Below, in pieces: positions 23,652 through 31,843 of a DNA stretch of 39,431 bases. The notes below the pieces were generated by a model. It did no database searches, had not been told where the DNA came from, and saw nothing but the letters and a program-made list of their open reading frames with translations. Origin of the DNA: Atribacterota bacterium (GTDB lineage Bacteria > Atribacterota > Atribacteria > Atribacterales > Caldatribacteriaceae); contig JBDIWM010000018.1 of assembly GCA_039638595.1 (NCBI GenBank), positions 1 to 39,431 on the forward strand, in the 5' to 3' direction. Made by a program: the position numbers and the translations under genes. How positions within the stretch are numbered: the first letter of the stretch is position 1; each line of letters begins with the position of its first letter.

Positions 23652-24639
23652 GATTCAAAATCCTCCTCGGCCAAATCCCCAAAATTTTCAGCGCCTCCAC
23701 TCTGCTCCTCCATCTCCCCCCAGCCAGCAACCAGTTATATACCAAATCTTCCACCTCTTTATACTTTAAACCTTCTCTTTCCTCTATTATTCCCTCTTCC
23801 TCCCCGAAAAACCAGAGAGAAAGGAAATCAAATATTCCTTTTTCCATATTATCGTCTTTTCGTCCTATTTCTTGAGTAATGTTGGCCATACTTTCACAGA
23901 AATGCTCTCTTCTCGAAGGAGAATGGATGAAGTGAAGGCGTGCCTGTCTTTCCCACTTGGAAACCCTCATTCTCAGCACCTCCATGGTCTTTACCATGTT
24001 CCACTCCATGACGCCCAGAGTAAAACGATTCGAAATCTCAAAAACATGGGCCCAAACCTCTCCATTATTTCCCAGACCTTTCACCATAAGATCGTCATTA
24101 TCCTGAAACCATTGCAGGATACGTTCCTCACCGTAGACAAAAGAAAGAGCCGGAAGATGAACCCAGAAATACACCTTACAACCAGTTCCCAAAAGAAGCG
24201 GTGACGCATTCAAATATCCCCATTTGAGATCATACGCATAATCAATTTCCTTTTCAATCCGGTCATCCCAGAAGTCCACCAATTTCCATAAAGAACCCAC
24301 ACTCACACCGGGACCCTCAGCACAGATCTCGATATGAGCATTACCATTGATCAGTACACTCTGCCATATAGACTGCACCCTTCGTAACCAAACTACTTCT
24401 CCAGAAATAATCCCCAGAAGAAGCAAAAACAAACAGCTACCGTTTTGAACTCCCATCTTCGAACCTATTTGCTTTATGTTTTGAAGTTTTTTTCTGACCT
24501 CCTCCTGCCACACAGGAGCGAAAAAAACCGAAGAAGAAAAGGGAATGCCTGCCACGTTACGAAACAAAACCACTGCACTCCTCGTGCACGGTAATTTTTT
24601 CCCTCCAATAGCCTTTTTTGGTGTCAGAGATAAAATCAT
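23644..24639 (-). CDS. McsB-like protein lacking kinase active-site motifs
   Basis: Position and sequence mark it as the McsB homologue. The segment [30 protein letters not shown], the element HLPAL and the later [11 protein letters not shown] line up with the McsB core, and the length of 331 is close to the usual 350-360. The catalytic motifs are gone. The SSRIRLARN-type ATP-binding motif reads RSAVVLFRN, the NEEDHIR loop with the catalytic acidic residues reads NGNAHIE, and SCPTNxGTGLR reads [11 protein letters not shown], losing Cys, Asn and Arg. The part between residues 40 and 95 is also shortened. The frame is clean and long, overlaps mcsA (ATGA) and clpC, and shows no sign of decay, so a pseudokinase with an adaptor role is likely. 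Confidence 0.8.
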   Translation of the reverse strand: MILSLTPKKAIGGKKLPCTRSAVVLFRNVAGIPFSSSVFFAPVWQEEVRKKLQNIKQIGSKMGVQNGSCLFLLLLGIISGEVVWLRRVQSIWQSVLINGNAHIEICAEGPGVSVGSLWKLVDFWDDRIEKEIDYAYDLKWGYLNASPLLLGTGCKVYFWVHLPALSFVYGEERILQWFQDNDDLMVKGLGNNGEVWAHVFEISNRFTLGVMEWNMVKTMEVLRMRVSKWERQARLHFIHSPSRREHFCESMANITQEIGRKDDNMEKGIFDFLSLWFFGEEEGIIEEREGLKYKEVEDLVYNWLLAGGRWRSRVEALKILGIWPRRILNHV

Positions 24640-25127
24640 CCTAAACGGGCACGTAATCGATTGATGAGATGCTTGCAGTGCTCAGCTTTCTCGTAGTTTT
24701 CTTCTTGAATACACCTTCTTAACTCGGCAAGAACCTTTGAAATATTTTGCCGGAGTCTCTGTTCCTTCTGCCAACGGACTGGAATCTTACCAACATGGAA
24801 ATTTTCTACTTGTTCCTGAGCAATTTTTTGACCGATTTCTTCTCCGAAAGCCAAATAGCAGTACGGACAACCCAGAATTCCCTTTTCCCAAAAATCAAGC
24901 CTGGAAAAACCACAAAAAGGGCATATTTTTTCTTTTCCAAACCTGGAATTTATCTCTGCTTCCCACAGGCCATGGCATTCCTCTTCTTTCTCCATACGAT
25001 ACGTTACCGAAAGCCTTTCGGCACAGACTCGGCACACAAACAATCTATTTTTTGAAACTACCTCTCCTTGACCAGAAAAATACCCCACCAAAGTCGCTCC
25101 TTCTTGACCGCAGAGATCACACCTCAT
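24636..25127 (-). CDS. mcsA: McsA, zinc-finger and UVR adaptor protein
   Basis: McsA partners McsB and CtsR in controlling ClpC. The 163-residue product has four CxxC pairs (CDLC, CRVC, CPFC, CPYC) that would hold two zinc ions. A C-terminal UVR motif follows (ELRRCIQEENYEKAEHCKHLINRLRA). The start follows the ctsR stop directly, and its end overlaps the McsB-like gene (ATGA). It looks fully intact, in contrast to the McsB homologue after it. Confidence 0.92.
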   Translation of the reverse strand: MRCDLCGQEGATLVGYFSGQGEVVSKNRLFVCRVCAERLSVTYRMEKEEECHGLWEAEINSRFGKEKICPFCGFSRLDFWEKGILGCPYCYLAFGEEIGQKIAQEQVENFHVGKIPVRWQKEQRLRQNISKVLAELRRCIQEENYEKAEHCKHLINRLRARLG

Positions 25128-25610
25128 TCATTTCACCCAATCGAGAATCTGGAGGAGCATCTCCCTTAAAATCCGAGAGCGTAAACGACTTTTCTCTACA
25201 CTGGAAGAAATACCCAGCTCTTCGACCCTAGAAAGAGCGTGAATCATAGCTGCCTTCATGAGCAAACCCTCCCGAGTGGTGATGAAACCCTCCCTCTCCA
25301 GCCAGTTGATGAGATCTTCAACTTCGCTCTCTTTAAGATGCCTTTCATAGTCATCCAGATAAAATACAATGGGCTCTAACCGGTCAATGGGAACTCTTTT
25401 GATGCGGACGTAACCGCTTCCTCCGCGCCGGCTCTCTACGATAAACCCCCGGAAAACGTTAAAACGAGTGGCCAAAACATAATTAATCTGAGAGGGAGCA
25501 CAATCAAACTCATCTGCCAGCTTGCCTCTCTGAATAACAACCATCCGATTGGGAGAACTCTCTATCATCCTGATGATATACTTCTCTATGGTATCACAAA
25601 GGGAGTACAT
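25128..25610 (-). CDS. ctsR: CtsR, repressor of class III stress genes
   Basis: CtsR represses clp genes and is released on heat or protein stress. The 160-residue protein has the winged helix (KLADEFDCAPSQINYVLATRFNVFRGF) followed by the beta-wing VESRRGGSGYVRIKRV, whose RGGxGY is the DNA-contact and heat-sensing turn. The C-terminal dimer domain runs from about 75 to 160. It is the first gene of a ctsR-mcsA-mcsB-clpC-radA operon, with its own promoter and an operator-like site on the start point, so it should regulate itself. Confidence 0.95.
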   Translation of the reverse strand: MYSLCDTIEKYIIRMIESSPNRMVVIQRGKLADEFDCAPSQINYVLATRFNVFRGFIVESRRGGSGYVRIKRVPIDRLEPIVFYLDDYERHLKESEVEDLINWLEREGFITTREGLLMKAAMIHALSRVEELGISSSVEKSRLRSRILREMLLQILDWVK

Positions 25611-25627
25611 CCGTAACCACCCCCTTT

Positions 25628-25644
25628 TTTGACTATTCCTGACG
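25628..25644 (-). promoter_or_regulatory. probable CtsR operator
   Basis: Read on the minus strand it is CGTCAGG-AAT-AGTCAAA. The second heptad is the exact CtsR half-site and the first keeps GTCA, so 11 of 14 positions fit the tandem heptad with a 3-base spacer. It begins 6 bases after the -10 element, covering the start point. Confidence 0.65.
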
Positions 25645-25649
25645 TTCTC

Positions 25650-25677
25650 ATTATACCGAAACCACGAAATTTGTCAA
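25650..25677 (-). promoter_or_regulatory. promoter of the ctsR-clpC-radA operon
   Basis: On the minus strand a perfect TTGACA (25672-25677) and a perfect TATAAT (25650-25655) are 16 bases apart. The -35 overlaps the stop codon of lysS (25674-25676). Such a strong promoter fits a repressor-controlled stress operon. Confidence 0.85.
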
Positions 25678-27146
25678 TCATTCCGAGGACGCAAAATGGG
25701 AAAAAGAATGACTTCTCGAATAGAAGGCGAATCTGTCAAGAGCATCACCAGCCGGTCGATACCAACTCCCAGGCCACCGGTGGGTGGCATTCCGTATTCT
25801 AATGCTTCGATATAGTCTTCATCAATCAGATGAGCTTCGATATCCCCTTTTTCTCTTTTTCGCACTTGTTCCTCAAATCGCTTCCGCTGTTCAATGGGGT
25901 CGTTGAGCTCGCTATAAGCATTTCCCACTTCTTCCTTTCCGATGAAAAGTTCAAAGCGCTCTGCAAGCCTCGAGTCCTCTTTTTTGGTCCTAGCCAGTGG
26001 AGAAATCTCGGTAGGATAATCAAGTACAAAAGTGGGATGGATCAATCTCGGTTGAAGGAATTTTTCCAAAAACTCGTTGACCAGTTTCCCTCTATCCCAA
26101 CCATCTTCACAAACTATGCCATTTTGCCTAGCTACTTCTTTCATTTTTTCAGTGGAATCTTCCAAAATATCTATGCCGACCAGCTCTCGCAGTGCTTCCC
26201 TGAGGGAAATTCTCTTCCAGGGAGGAGTAAAATCAATAGTCATGGATTGATAGATCACTTCATACCGGCCCAAAATGGTCATAACCACTTCAGAAAGCAT
26301 CTCTTCACAGATCCGCATCATGGTTTCATAGTTTCCATAAGCTTCATAAAGCTCAAGCATGGTGAACTCGGGATTATGTCGCACGGAAATCCCTTCATTT
26401 CGAAAATTCCGATTAATTTCGTATACCTTCTCCAACCCTCCTACAATCAATCTTTTGAGAAAAAGTTCAGGAGCAATACGCAGGTACAAATCCATACCCA
26501 GGGCGTTATGAAAAGTTTTAAAAGGACGAGCCAAAGCACCCCCCGGAATGGTTTGCATCATGGGCGTCTCCACTTCCAGAAACCCTCGCCGATCCAGAAA
26601 ACGTCGCAATTCAGAAAGTAAACGAGAGCGAAGGAGAAAAATGGAACGAACCTCTGAATTCATAATGAGATCCAGGTACCGCTTCCGGTAACGGACTTCC
26701 ACTTCTTTGAGTCCATGCCATTTTTCGGGAAGAGCATTTAAACATTTACTCAAAAAAGCAAATTTTTCCGATAGTACCGTGAGTTCCCCACTGTGAGTGT
26801 AAAAGACCGTTCCTTCCACCCCAATCCAGTCACCGACATCAATCATTCTAAAAATGGCAAACTGATCTTCCCCAACGATATCCTTCTTTACATATACCTG
26901 GATTTTTCCAGTACGGTCCTGAAGGTCAGCAAAAATGGCCTTCCCGTGCTTACGCAGGGCCATCACCCGACCAGCAATTTTGACCCTCATACCCTCCTGC
27001 AAAAACGTTTCCGGAGACCTGCGTAAATCTTCAATCACATGGGTTCTTTCAAAGTAATCCCCGTACGGATTCACGCCAAGTTCCCTCAAAACTCTCAACT
27101 TGGAGAATTTCGCCTCGATGTCTACATCCAGAGATTCTGCACTCAT
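25674..27146 (-). CDS. lysS: lysyl-tRNA synthetase, class II
   Basis: The 490-residue class II synthetase has an N-terminal OB-fold anticodon domain (VKIAGRVMALRKHGKAIFADLQDRTGKIQVYV). Motif 1 is around FLEVETPMMQTIPGGA, motif 2 is FRNEGISVRHNPEFTMLELYEAYG, and motif 3 is GGLGVGIDRLVMLL, followed by the terminal SIREVILFP. Length and motifs are normal. It follows greA by 7 bases, a common bacterial pair, and its stop codon lies inside the -35 of the ctsR promoter. Confidence 0.97.
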   Translation of the reverse strand: MSAESLDVDIEAKFSKLRVLRELGVNPYGDYFERTHVIEDLRRSPETFLQEGMRVKIAGRVMALRKHGKAIFADLQDRTGKIQVYVKKDIVGEDQFAIFRMIDVGDWIGVEGTVFYTHSGELTVLSEKFAFLSKCLNALPEKWHGLKEVEVRYRKRYLDLIMNSEVRSIFLLRSRLLSELRRFLDRRGFLEVETPMMQTIPGGALARPFKTFHNALGMDLYLRIAPELFLKRLIVGGLEKVYEINRNFRNEGISVRHNPEFTMLELYEAYGNYETMMRICEEMLSEVVMTILGRYEVIYQSMTIDFTPPWKRISLREALRELVGIDILEDSTEKMKEVARQNGIVCEDGWDRGKLVNEFLEKFLQPRLIHPTFVLDYPTEISPLARTKKEDSRLAERFELFIGKEEVGNAYSELNDPIEQRKRFEEQVRKREKGDIEAHLIDEDYIEALEYGMPPTGGLGVGIDRLVMLLTDSPSIREVILFPILRPRND

Positions 27147-27153
27147 GTGAATA

Positions 27154-27669
27154 TTATTCCTCCCGGTTCAGGATATCCACAATCCGATATCGCACTACAC
27201 CAGCCGGAACTTTAATCTCGACTTCTTCACCTCTCCGCTTTCCCATGAGAGCCTGAGCGAGGGGTGATTCAAATGAGATCCTCCGCGTAGCCGGGTCAGC
27301 ACCCACCGAATCCACGATGGTATATTCCACCTTTTTACCTTGGCTCAAGTTCTCCAGAACTACTCGAACCCCAAGCCGTACCCTACCCAAATCTCCCTCT
27401 TCCTCTTCCACAATTTCAGCTTTGCGAAGTTTTTCTTCGATGGCCAAAATTCTCCCTTCCACAAAGGCTTGCTCGTTTTTTGCCTCCTCGTATTCGGCAT
27501 TTTCACTCAAATCCCCGAACGAAAGAGCGTGGTTAATTTTATCAGCCACTTCTTTTCTACGAACCGTCTTCAGATACCGGAGTTCTTCCTCCAGTTTTTT
27601 GTACCCCTCAAGAGTCAATTTAATCCTTCCATCCTCTTTCCTTTTCTCCATCCCGGTCGCCCCCGTCAT
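27154..27669 (-). CDS. greA: transcription elongation factor GreA
   Basis: GreA rescues arrested RNA polymerase by stimulating transcript cleavage. The N-terminal coiled coil carries the acidic tip in LSFGDLSENAEYEEAKNEQ, and the C-terminal FKBP-like domain runs from about residue 90 (GVRVVLENLSQGKKVEYTIV, then SPLAQALMGKRRGEEVEIKVP). The frame opens with a TTG at 27672; I choose the ATG at 27669 with GGTGA upstream. The ATG at 27651, nearer the usual family N-terminus, is also possible. Confidence 0.95.
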   Translation of the reverse strand: MTGATGMEKRKEDGRIKLTLEGYKKLEEELRYLKTVRRKEVADKINHALSFGDLSENAEYEEAKNEQAFVEGRILAIEEKLRKAEIVEEEEGDLGRVRLGVRVVLENLSQGKKVEYTIVDSVGADPATRRISFESPLAQALMGKRRGEEVEIKVPAGVVRYRIVDILNREE

Positions 27670-27699
27670 CAATCACCATCTGTTTTAAATTAACATAAT

Positions 27700-27729
27700 A
27701 CCATAATAGAAACATTTTCACCTTGTCAA
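27700..27729 (-). promoter_or_regulatory. candidate promoter of greA-lysS
   Basis: On the minus strand a perfect TTGACA (27724-27729) is followed after 18 bases by TATGGT (27700-27705). It lies just downstream of the stop of the Gx-type membrane protein gene, so greA-lysS can be transcribed independently. Confidence 0.55.
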
Positions 27730-27735
27730 GCATCG

Positions 27736-28221
27736 TCAACGCAAATGCCTCCAGACCACCTCTTTTTCCTCCCTTCGGAAAAGAATTCCGAGATACCCTA
27801 CCAGAAAACCAGCCGGTAAGGAAAGAGCAAGGAGAACTGGCAGGTACCAAAGAAACGTTTCACTCCGCATCCAGAGAAAGGCCACCCACCACTGTCCCAG
27901 ATTGTGGAAAAAAGCTCCCCCAACGCTTATCCACAGAGGCGTACTGCATCTTCGGTGGACAAGAACCATACCGATAAGACTGGTGAATCCTCCAACCAGA
28001 CTCATCAGGAAAGGAATGCTCAAAAAATTTCCTCCCAGGAAACTTCCCAGAAAAATCCGCAGAAGGTTAATGCACAATGCTTCTTTCGTTTTTCCAGAAA
28101 GAAGTAACACTAAGGGAACCACGTTCGCCAAGCCTAATCTCATTCCCGGCAAGGGCAAAAGAGGAGGAAAAAAGCTTTCTATCCAGTGTAAAATAAGCCC
28201 CAGAGCCAAAAAAAGTCCCAA
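27736..28221 (-). CDS. Gx transporter / heptaprenyl diphosphate synthase component I-like membrane protein
   Basis: The product is small and very hydrophobic, with about five membrane segments. The N-terminal LALGLILHWIESFFPPLLPLPGMRLGLANVVPLVLLL is characteristic of the Gx transporter family (HepS1 in older annotation). The central GSFLGGNFLSIPFLMSLVGG segment and the later SVGGAFFHNLGQWWVAF also fit. These are thought to be S-component-like transport proteins, and the link to isoprenoid synthesis is doubtful. The listed start is a TTG at 28221, but family-like sequence continues upstream (AKRVTG) in an open frame without ATG, GTG or TTG, so the true start may use a rare codon. Confidence 0.75.
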   Translation of the reverse strand: MGLFLALGLILHWIESFFPPLLPLPGMRLGLANVVPLVLLLSGKTKEALCINLLRIFLGSFLGGNFLSIPFLMSLVGGFTSLIGMVLVHRRCSTPLWISVGGAFFHNLGQWWVAFLWMRSETFLWYLPVLLALSLPAGFLVGYLGILFRREEKEVVWRHLR

Positions 28222-28280
28222 TCCCGTTACTCTTTTTGCCGAAACACGCCCATCGGAAGACGTTTTTGTATTCTCCCTGC

Positions 28281-28309
28281 TTCAAAATAGTTCCGTTATC
28301 TTATATAAT
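28281..28309 (+). promoter_or_regulatory. promoter of the MFS gene
   Basis: TTCAAA (28281-28286) and a perfect TATAAT (28304-28309) are 17 bases apart. The start point would be near 28316, leaving a leader of about 20 bases that contains the CAGGGAG ribosome site. Confidence 0.65.
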
Positions 28310-28335
28310 ACCAAAAAGAACCAGGGAGAGCAAAA

Positions 28336-29526
28336 ATGAAAGGCAATCGAGAGAAAAATATCGTCATCACTGGCTTAGCTTCGTTGTTTACTGACGTGAG
28401 CTCCGAAATGATCTATCCCATTATCCCTCTCTACCTTCGAGCCCTGGGCGGAGGACCATTCATCTTGGGAACCATTGAAGGCATTGCCGAATCCACCGCC
28501 TCGATTCTTAAGGTTTTCTCAGGAGCAATTGCCGATCGGAGTGGAAAAAGGAAGCCACTGACTATTCTGGGATATGCACTCTCGCTTCTGGGTAAAGCAC
28601 TTTTCTATTTTGCCCGTGGCTGGCCAACCATACTGGGGGGACGATTTGCCGACCGTTTTGGTAAGGGAATCCGGACCGCTCCTCGTGATGCGATGATTTC
28701 TGAATCTGTTTCCGCACAAGTGCAGGGGAAAGCTTTTGGTCTACACCGTACCCTTGACACTCTGGGTGCTCTTATTGGAGTACTCATCACCTACTTCTTT
28801 ATGGCACAAATTCAGCAAAAGGCCGCAGCATCCAGAGAGCTTACACGCTATCTTCCTACCTTTCGTCTTGTCATCCTTTTGAGCCTTATTCCCGCTATGC
28901 TGGGGGTTCTGGTTCTCTTTTTTACTCTGGAAACAGGAACTGGGAAGAGAACGAACGTCACATTTCCCCTTCAATTCCATTTAGTTAAATATCTCAACCC
29001 CAAAACCAAGGTATTGTTTCTGGCCACTTTTATCTTCACTCTTGGTAATTCTTCCAATCAATTCATTCTCCTCCGAGCTGCGGAACCGGATATTGGACTC
29101 AGCCCCAAAAATGTCATCTTCCTTTATCTTCTTTATAACCTGGTTTATATGCTTGTTTCTTATCCGGCTGGAAACCTTTCCGATAGAATCGGAAAGAAAC
29201 AACTTCTCGTCTTTGGTTTCTCGCTTTATTCCCTCTCATACTTTCTCATTGGAATGGTCCCCCGGCTCATTTTCTGGGCCATGATTCCCTATGGCCTCCA
29301 CATCGGCATGACCGAAGGAGTTTCCAAAGCCTTAGTGGCAGAGCTTTCCTCTCCAGAGAAGAAAGCCACCATCCTGGGATTGCATGCTACACTACTTGGA
29401 ATTGGTCTTTTCCCCGCTTCGCTTTTAGCTGGATGGTTCTGGAACATGTGGGGTGCAGCCAGCCCCTTCCTTTTTGGCGGTAGCACCAGCCTTATGACCG
29501 CCATGATTCTTGTTTTTTTCCTCTAA
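28336..29526 (+). CDS. major facilitator superfamily transporter
   Basis: The 396-residue protein has 12 predicted helices. Typical MFS loops are the first cytoplasmic one, DRSGKRKPLTILGYALSLLGKALF near residue 70, then GKGIRTAPRDAMIS near 115 and the second-half counterpart GNLSDRIGKKQLLVFGF near 280. The combination TDVSSEMIYPIIPLYLRALGG is typical of a clade often annotated as multidrug or unknown MFS proteins. The substrate is unknown. CAGGGAG precedes the ATG by 6 bases. The SAM-hydrolase gene follows after 12 bases, so they share a transcript. Confidence 0.9.
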   Translation: MKGNREKNIVITGLASLFTDVSSEMIYPIIPLYLRALGGGPFILGTIEGIAESTASILKVFSGAIADRSGKRKPLTILGYALSLLGKALFYFARGWPTILGGRFADRFGKGIRTAPRDAMISESVSAQVQGKAFGLHRTLDTLGALIGVLITYFFMAQIQQKAAASRELTRYLPTFRLVILLSLIPAMLGVLVLFFTLETGTGKRTNVTFPLQFHLVKYLNPKTKVLFLATFIFTLGNSSNQFILLRAAEPDIGLSPKNVIFLYLLYNLVYMLVSYPAGNLSDRIGKKQLLVFGFSLYSLSYFLIGMVPRLIFWAMIPYGLHIGMTEGVSKALVAELSSPEKKATILGLHATLLGIGLFPASLLAGWFWNMWGAASPFLFGGSTSLMTAMILVFFL

Positions 29527-29538
29527 GGGGGACGTACC

Positions 29539-30372
29539 ATGTCCTGCGTCGTGCTCCTCACTGATTGGGGACACCAAAGTTACTACGTAGGAGTAGTCAA
29601 GGGGGTGATATCCAAAATCAATCCCCACGTAACGGTCATCGATCTCACTCATGAAATAGAACCGTACAATGTCCGGGAAGCAATGCATATTCTGGCTCGA
29701 GCGTACCGCGATTTTCCTTCCAAAAGTATTTTCATGGGGGTCGTTGATTCCGGAGTGGGAACAGAAAGAAAGGCCATTGCTATAGAAACATCGAGTGGTT
29801 ATTTTTTGGTGGGACCTGACAATGGTATGTTCACGCTGATCGCCATCGAAGATGGAGTCAAAAAAGTGATCGAGCTCAGTAACTCTACCTATTTCTATAC
29901 CCCCAACCCCTCTTCCACCTTTCACGGTAGGGATATTTTCGCACCGGTGAGTGCACATCTAAGCTCAGGCGTAGCTTTGGAAATGCTCGGCGTGCCGCTT
30001 GAAAAACCAGTGCTGTTATCCTGTGCTCGAGCAGAACTCTGTCGTGATACCATCCGGGGAGAAGTCCTTTTTTTCGATCGCTTTGGCAACATCGAAACAA
30101 ACATCCCTGCCCACCTTGCCGAGAAAGCCAGTTTTGCGGGAAGCGAAGTCACACTCGTTCTTGGTCAAAAAACATACCTTCTCCGTTATACTTCAACGTA
30201 CGGTACCGAGCCAAGGGGAACGTTAACCATTCACCCCGATAGTTCCGGCTTTTTAGAAATTGCCGTCACCCAAGGCAATGCTCGCCAGCTTCTCCAAGCT
30301 CAAGCTGGAATGGAAATCATGCTTAGGAAAGCTTTTCAAAAACCCTCTCCAGAGCAAGATAAGCCTCTTTGA
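29539..30372 (+). CDS. SAM hydroxide adenosyltransferase (DUF62 family)
   Basis: The family splits S-adenosylmethionine with water into adenosine and methionine. The 277-residue protein has the N-terminal LTDWGHQSYYVGVVKGVI, then VIDLTHEIEPYNV, GVVDSGVGTERKAIAIE, VGPDNGMFT and FHGRDIFAPVSAHL, with the C-terminal beta-barrel starting at FDRFGNIETNI. These include the conserved D, H and R of the duf62 active site. GGGGACG precedes the ATG. It follows the MFS gene closely. Its last 50 bases overlap the convergent FGGY kinase gene. Confidence 0.9.
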   Translation: MSCVVLLTDWGHQSYYVGVVKGVISKINPHVTVIDLTHEIEPYNVREAMHILARAYRDFPSKSIFMGVVDSGVGTERKAIAIETSSGYFLVGPDNGMFTLIAIEDGVKKVIELSNSTYFYTPNPSSTFHGRDIFAPVSAHLSSGVALEMLGVPLEKPVLLSCARAELCRDTIRGEVLFFDRFGNIETNIPAHLAEKASFAGSEVTLVLGQKTYLLRYTSTYGTEPRGTLTIHPDSSGFLEIAVTQGNARQLLQAQAGMEIMLRKAFQKPSPEQDKPL

Positions 30373-31843
30373 AAACCGGGTAAAGACGGCGATAAACTTC
30401 TATATCTTCCGGGCGAGGAACAAATCGATCTGTAATCTTAACCATCTCCTCTGCCACTTCAAGATCGGGGTACAGACCTATCCCCACCCCTCCACAAATC
30501 GCTGCTCCCAGCGAAGTTGCTTCTTCCAGATAGACAGGACGAAGAATCTCCACTTCAAAGACACCGGCCAAAATCTGAGCCCAGAAATCCCCTCTGGCAC
30601 CCCCACCAATGAGTCGGATGTTTTCGACAGAGATGCCCTTTTCGCGAAACACATCCAAAATAATGCGCAAGTTAAAGGCCACCCCTTCAAGGACAGCTCG
30701 AATAAGGTGAGGCTTACGATGCCGGGGTGTCAACCCTATGAACGCACCTCTCGCTTTGGGATTCCACCAGGGAGCCCGTTCTCCCATAAGGTAGGGAAGA
30801 AAGAACAAGTTCTCACATCCTGCTTCAACTTTTTTGGCCTCCATATCGAGCAGGGCATAAGAATTCAATTCCAATTCTTCCGCCAATTCTCTTTCTCTCC
30901 TACACAGAGCATCACGACACCACTGGTACGATCCACCAGCTGATTGCATGGTTCCGGTGGGCATAAAAAGACCCCGCGCCAGATGGTGGAATGTGAAGGT
31001 TCTTTTTTTCTCATCATAAAAAGGACGTGCTGATGCCAGAGCAATCCAGGAAGAAGAACCCAGATAATGATATGCCTGTCCCTCCCGTACCACTCCTGCC
31101 CCACAGGCAGCACAGGCACCATCACCACCGCCTATAACCACCTTCGTTTTTCCCGTAAGGCCAAGCGCTTCCTGTGCCTCTTTAATCAGTTCTCCCACCA
31201 CTACGGTTGAGGGATACGGCTCAGGAAGTTTTTCCAAGGGAATATCGACGACCTTGAGAATCTCTTCAGACCAGGTTTCTTTTTCAAGATCAAAAAGATT
31301 GGTACCAGAAGCATCGGAAAAATCTGTTACCCACTTTCCGGTTAAACGGAAGACGACGAAATCCTTCGCCAAAAGGAATTTATACGCTTTCTCATAAATT
31401 TCTTGGTGGTGGTGGCGAAACCACAGAATTTTAGCCAGAGAATAGTTAGCACTCAAACGATGACCGGTAACGGTATAAATACGTTCCTCATCAATGCGTT
31501 CCCTCACCCACTCTACTTCTTGAATGCTCCGACGGTCAGCCCAGATGAGCATTCGGTATAGGGGATTCCCCCTCTCGTCAACCGGCAAAGCGCCCATCAT
31601 CTGGCCGGAAAAAGCAATGACCGCGATGTCTTCTTTATCGACCCCGCTTGTGGTCAGGAGTTCACGTGTGGAAGACACCACTGCCTTCCAGTAATCGAGT
31701 GCATCTTGTTCCACCGAAAGTGCATCGGGAAAATAGGTTTCATACCCAAAAAAACTACTTGCCAAACAATTGCCTTCCTCATCAAAAAGCGTTGCCTTAT
31801 TACCAGTTGTACCAAGATCATGAGCTATAATGAACTTGGCCAT
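30323..31843 (-). CDS. FGGY carbohydrate kinase, xylulokinase-like
   Basis: This ATP-dependent sugar kinase has 506 residues, normal for the family. Visible are the N-terminal phosphate loop [30 protein letters not shown], the catalytic aspartate in VVIGGGDGACAACGAG, the FGGY signature region MGERAPWWNPKARGAFIGLTPRH, and the nucleotide site RLIGGGARGDFWAQILA. The closest named group is xylulokinase, but xylitol, ribulose or other sugars are possible and no isomerase is nearby. The ATG has GGAGGGAG upstream and overlaps the preceding CNNM-type gene by 26 bases. The 3' end overlaps the SAM-hydrolase gene by 50 bases. Confidence 0.88.
   Translation of the reverse strand: MAKFIIAHDLGTTGNKATLFDEEGNCLASSFFGYETYFPDALSVEQDALDYWKAVVSSTRELLTTSGVDKEDIAVIAFSGQMMGALPVDERGNPLYRMLIWADRRSIQEVEWVRERIDEERIYTVTGHRLSANYSLAKILWFRHHHQEIYEKAYKFLLAKDFVVFRLTGKWVTDFSDASGTNLFDLEKETWSEEILKVVDIPLEKLPEPYPSTVVVGELIKEAQEALGLTGKTKVVIGGGDGACAACGAGVVREGQAYHYLGSSSWIALASARPFYDEKKRTFTFHHLARGLFMPTGTMQSAGGSYQWCRDALCRRERELAEELELNSYALLDMEAKKVEAGCENLFFLPYLMGERAPWWNPKARGAFIGLTPRHRKPHLIRAVLEGVAFNLRIILDVFREKGISVENIRLIGGGARGDFWAQILAGVFEVEILRPVYLEEATSLGAAICGGVGIGLYPDLEVAEEMVKITDRFVPRPEDIEVYRRLYPVFKEAYLALERVFEKLS

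Noticed and set aside
23644-24639. McsB-like gene as an ordinary sequencing-damaged mcsB
   Set aside because: The frame has no internal stop, the length is near normal, and residue changes are scattered through motifs rather than clustered after one indel.
25830-26621. 263-codon plus-strand frame inside lysS
   Set aside because: It is the complement of a highly conserved synthetase gene; no promoter or ribosome site, and the residues look like reverse-frame lysS.
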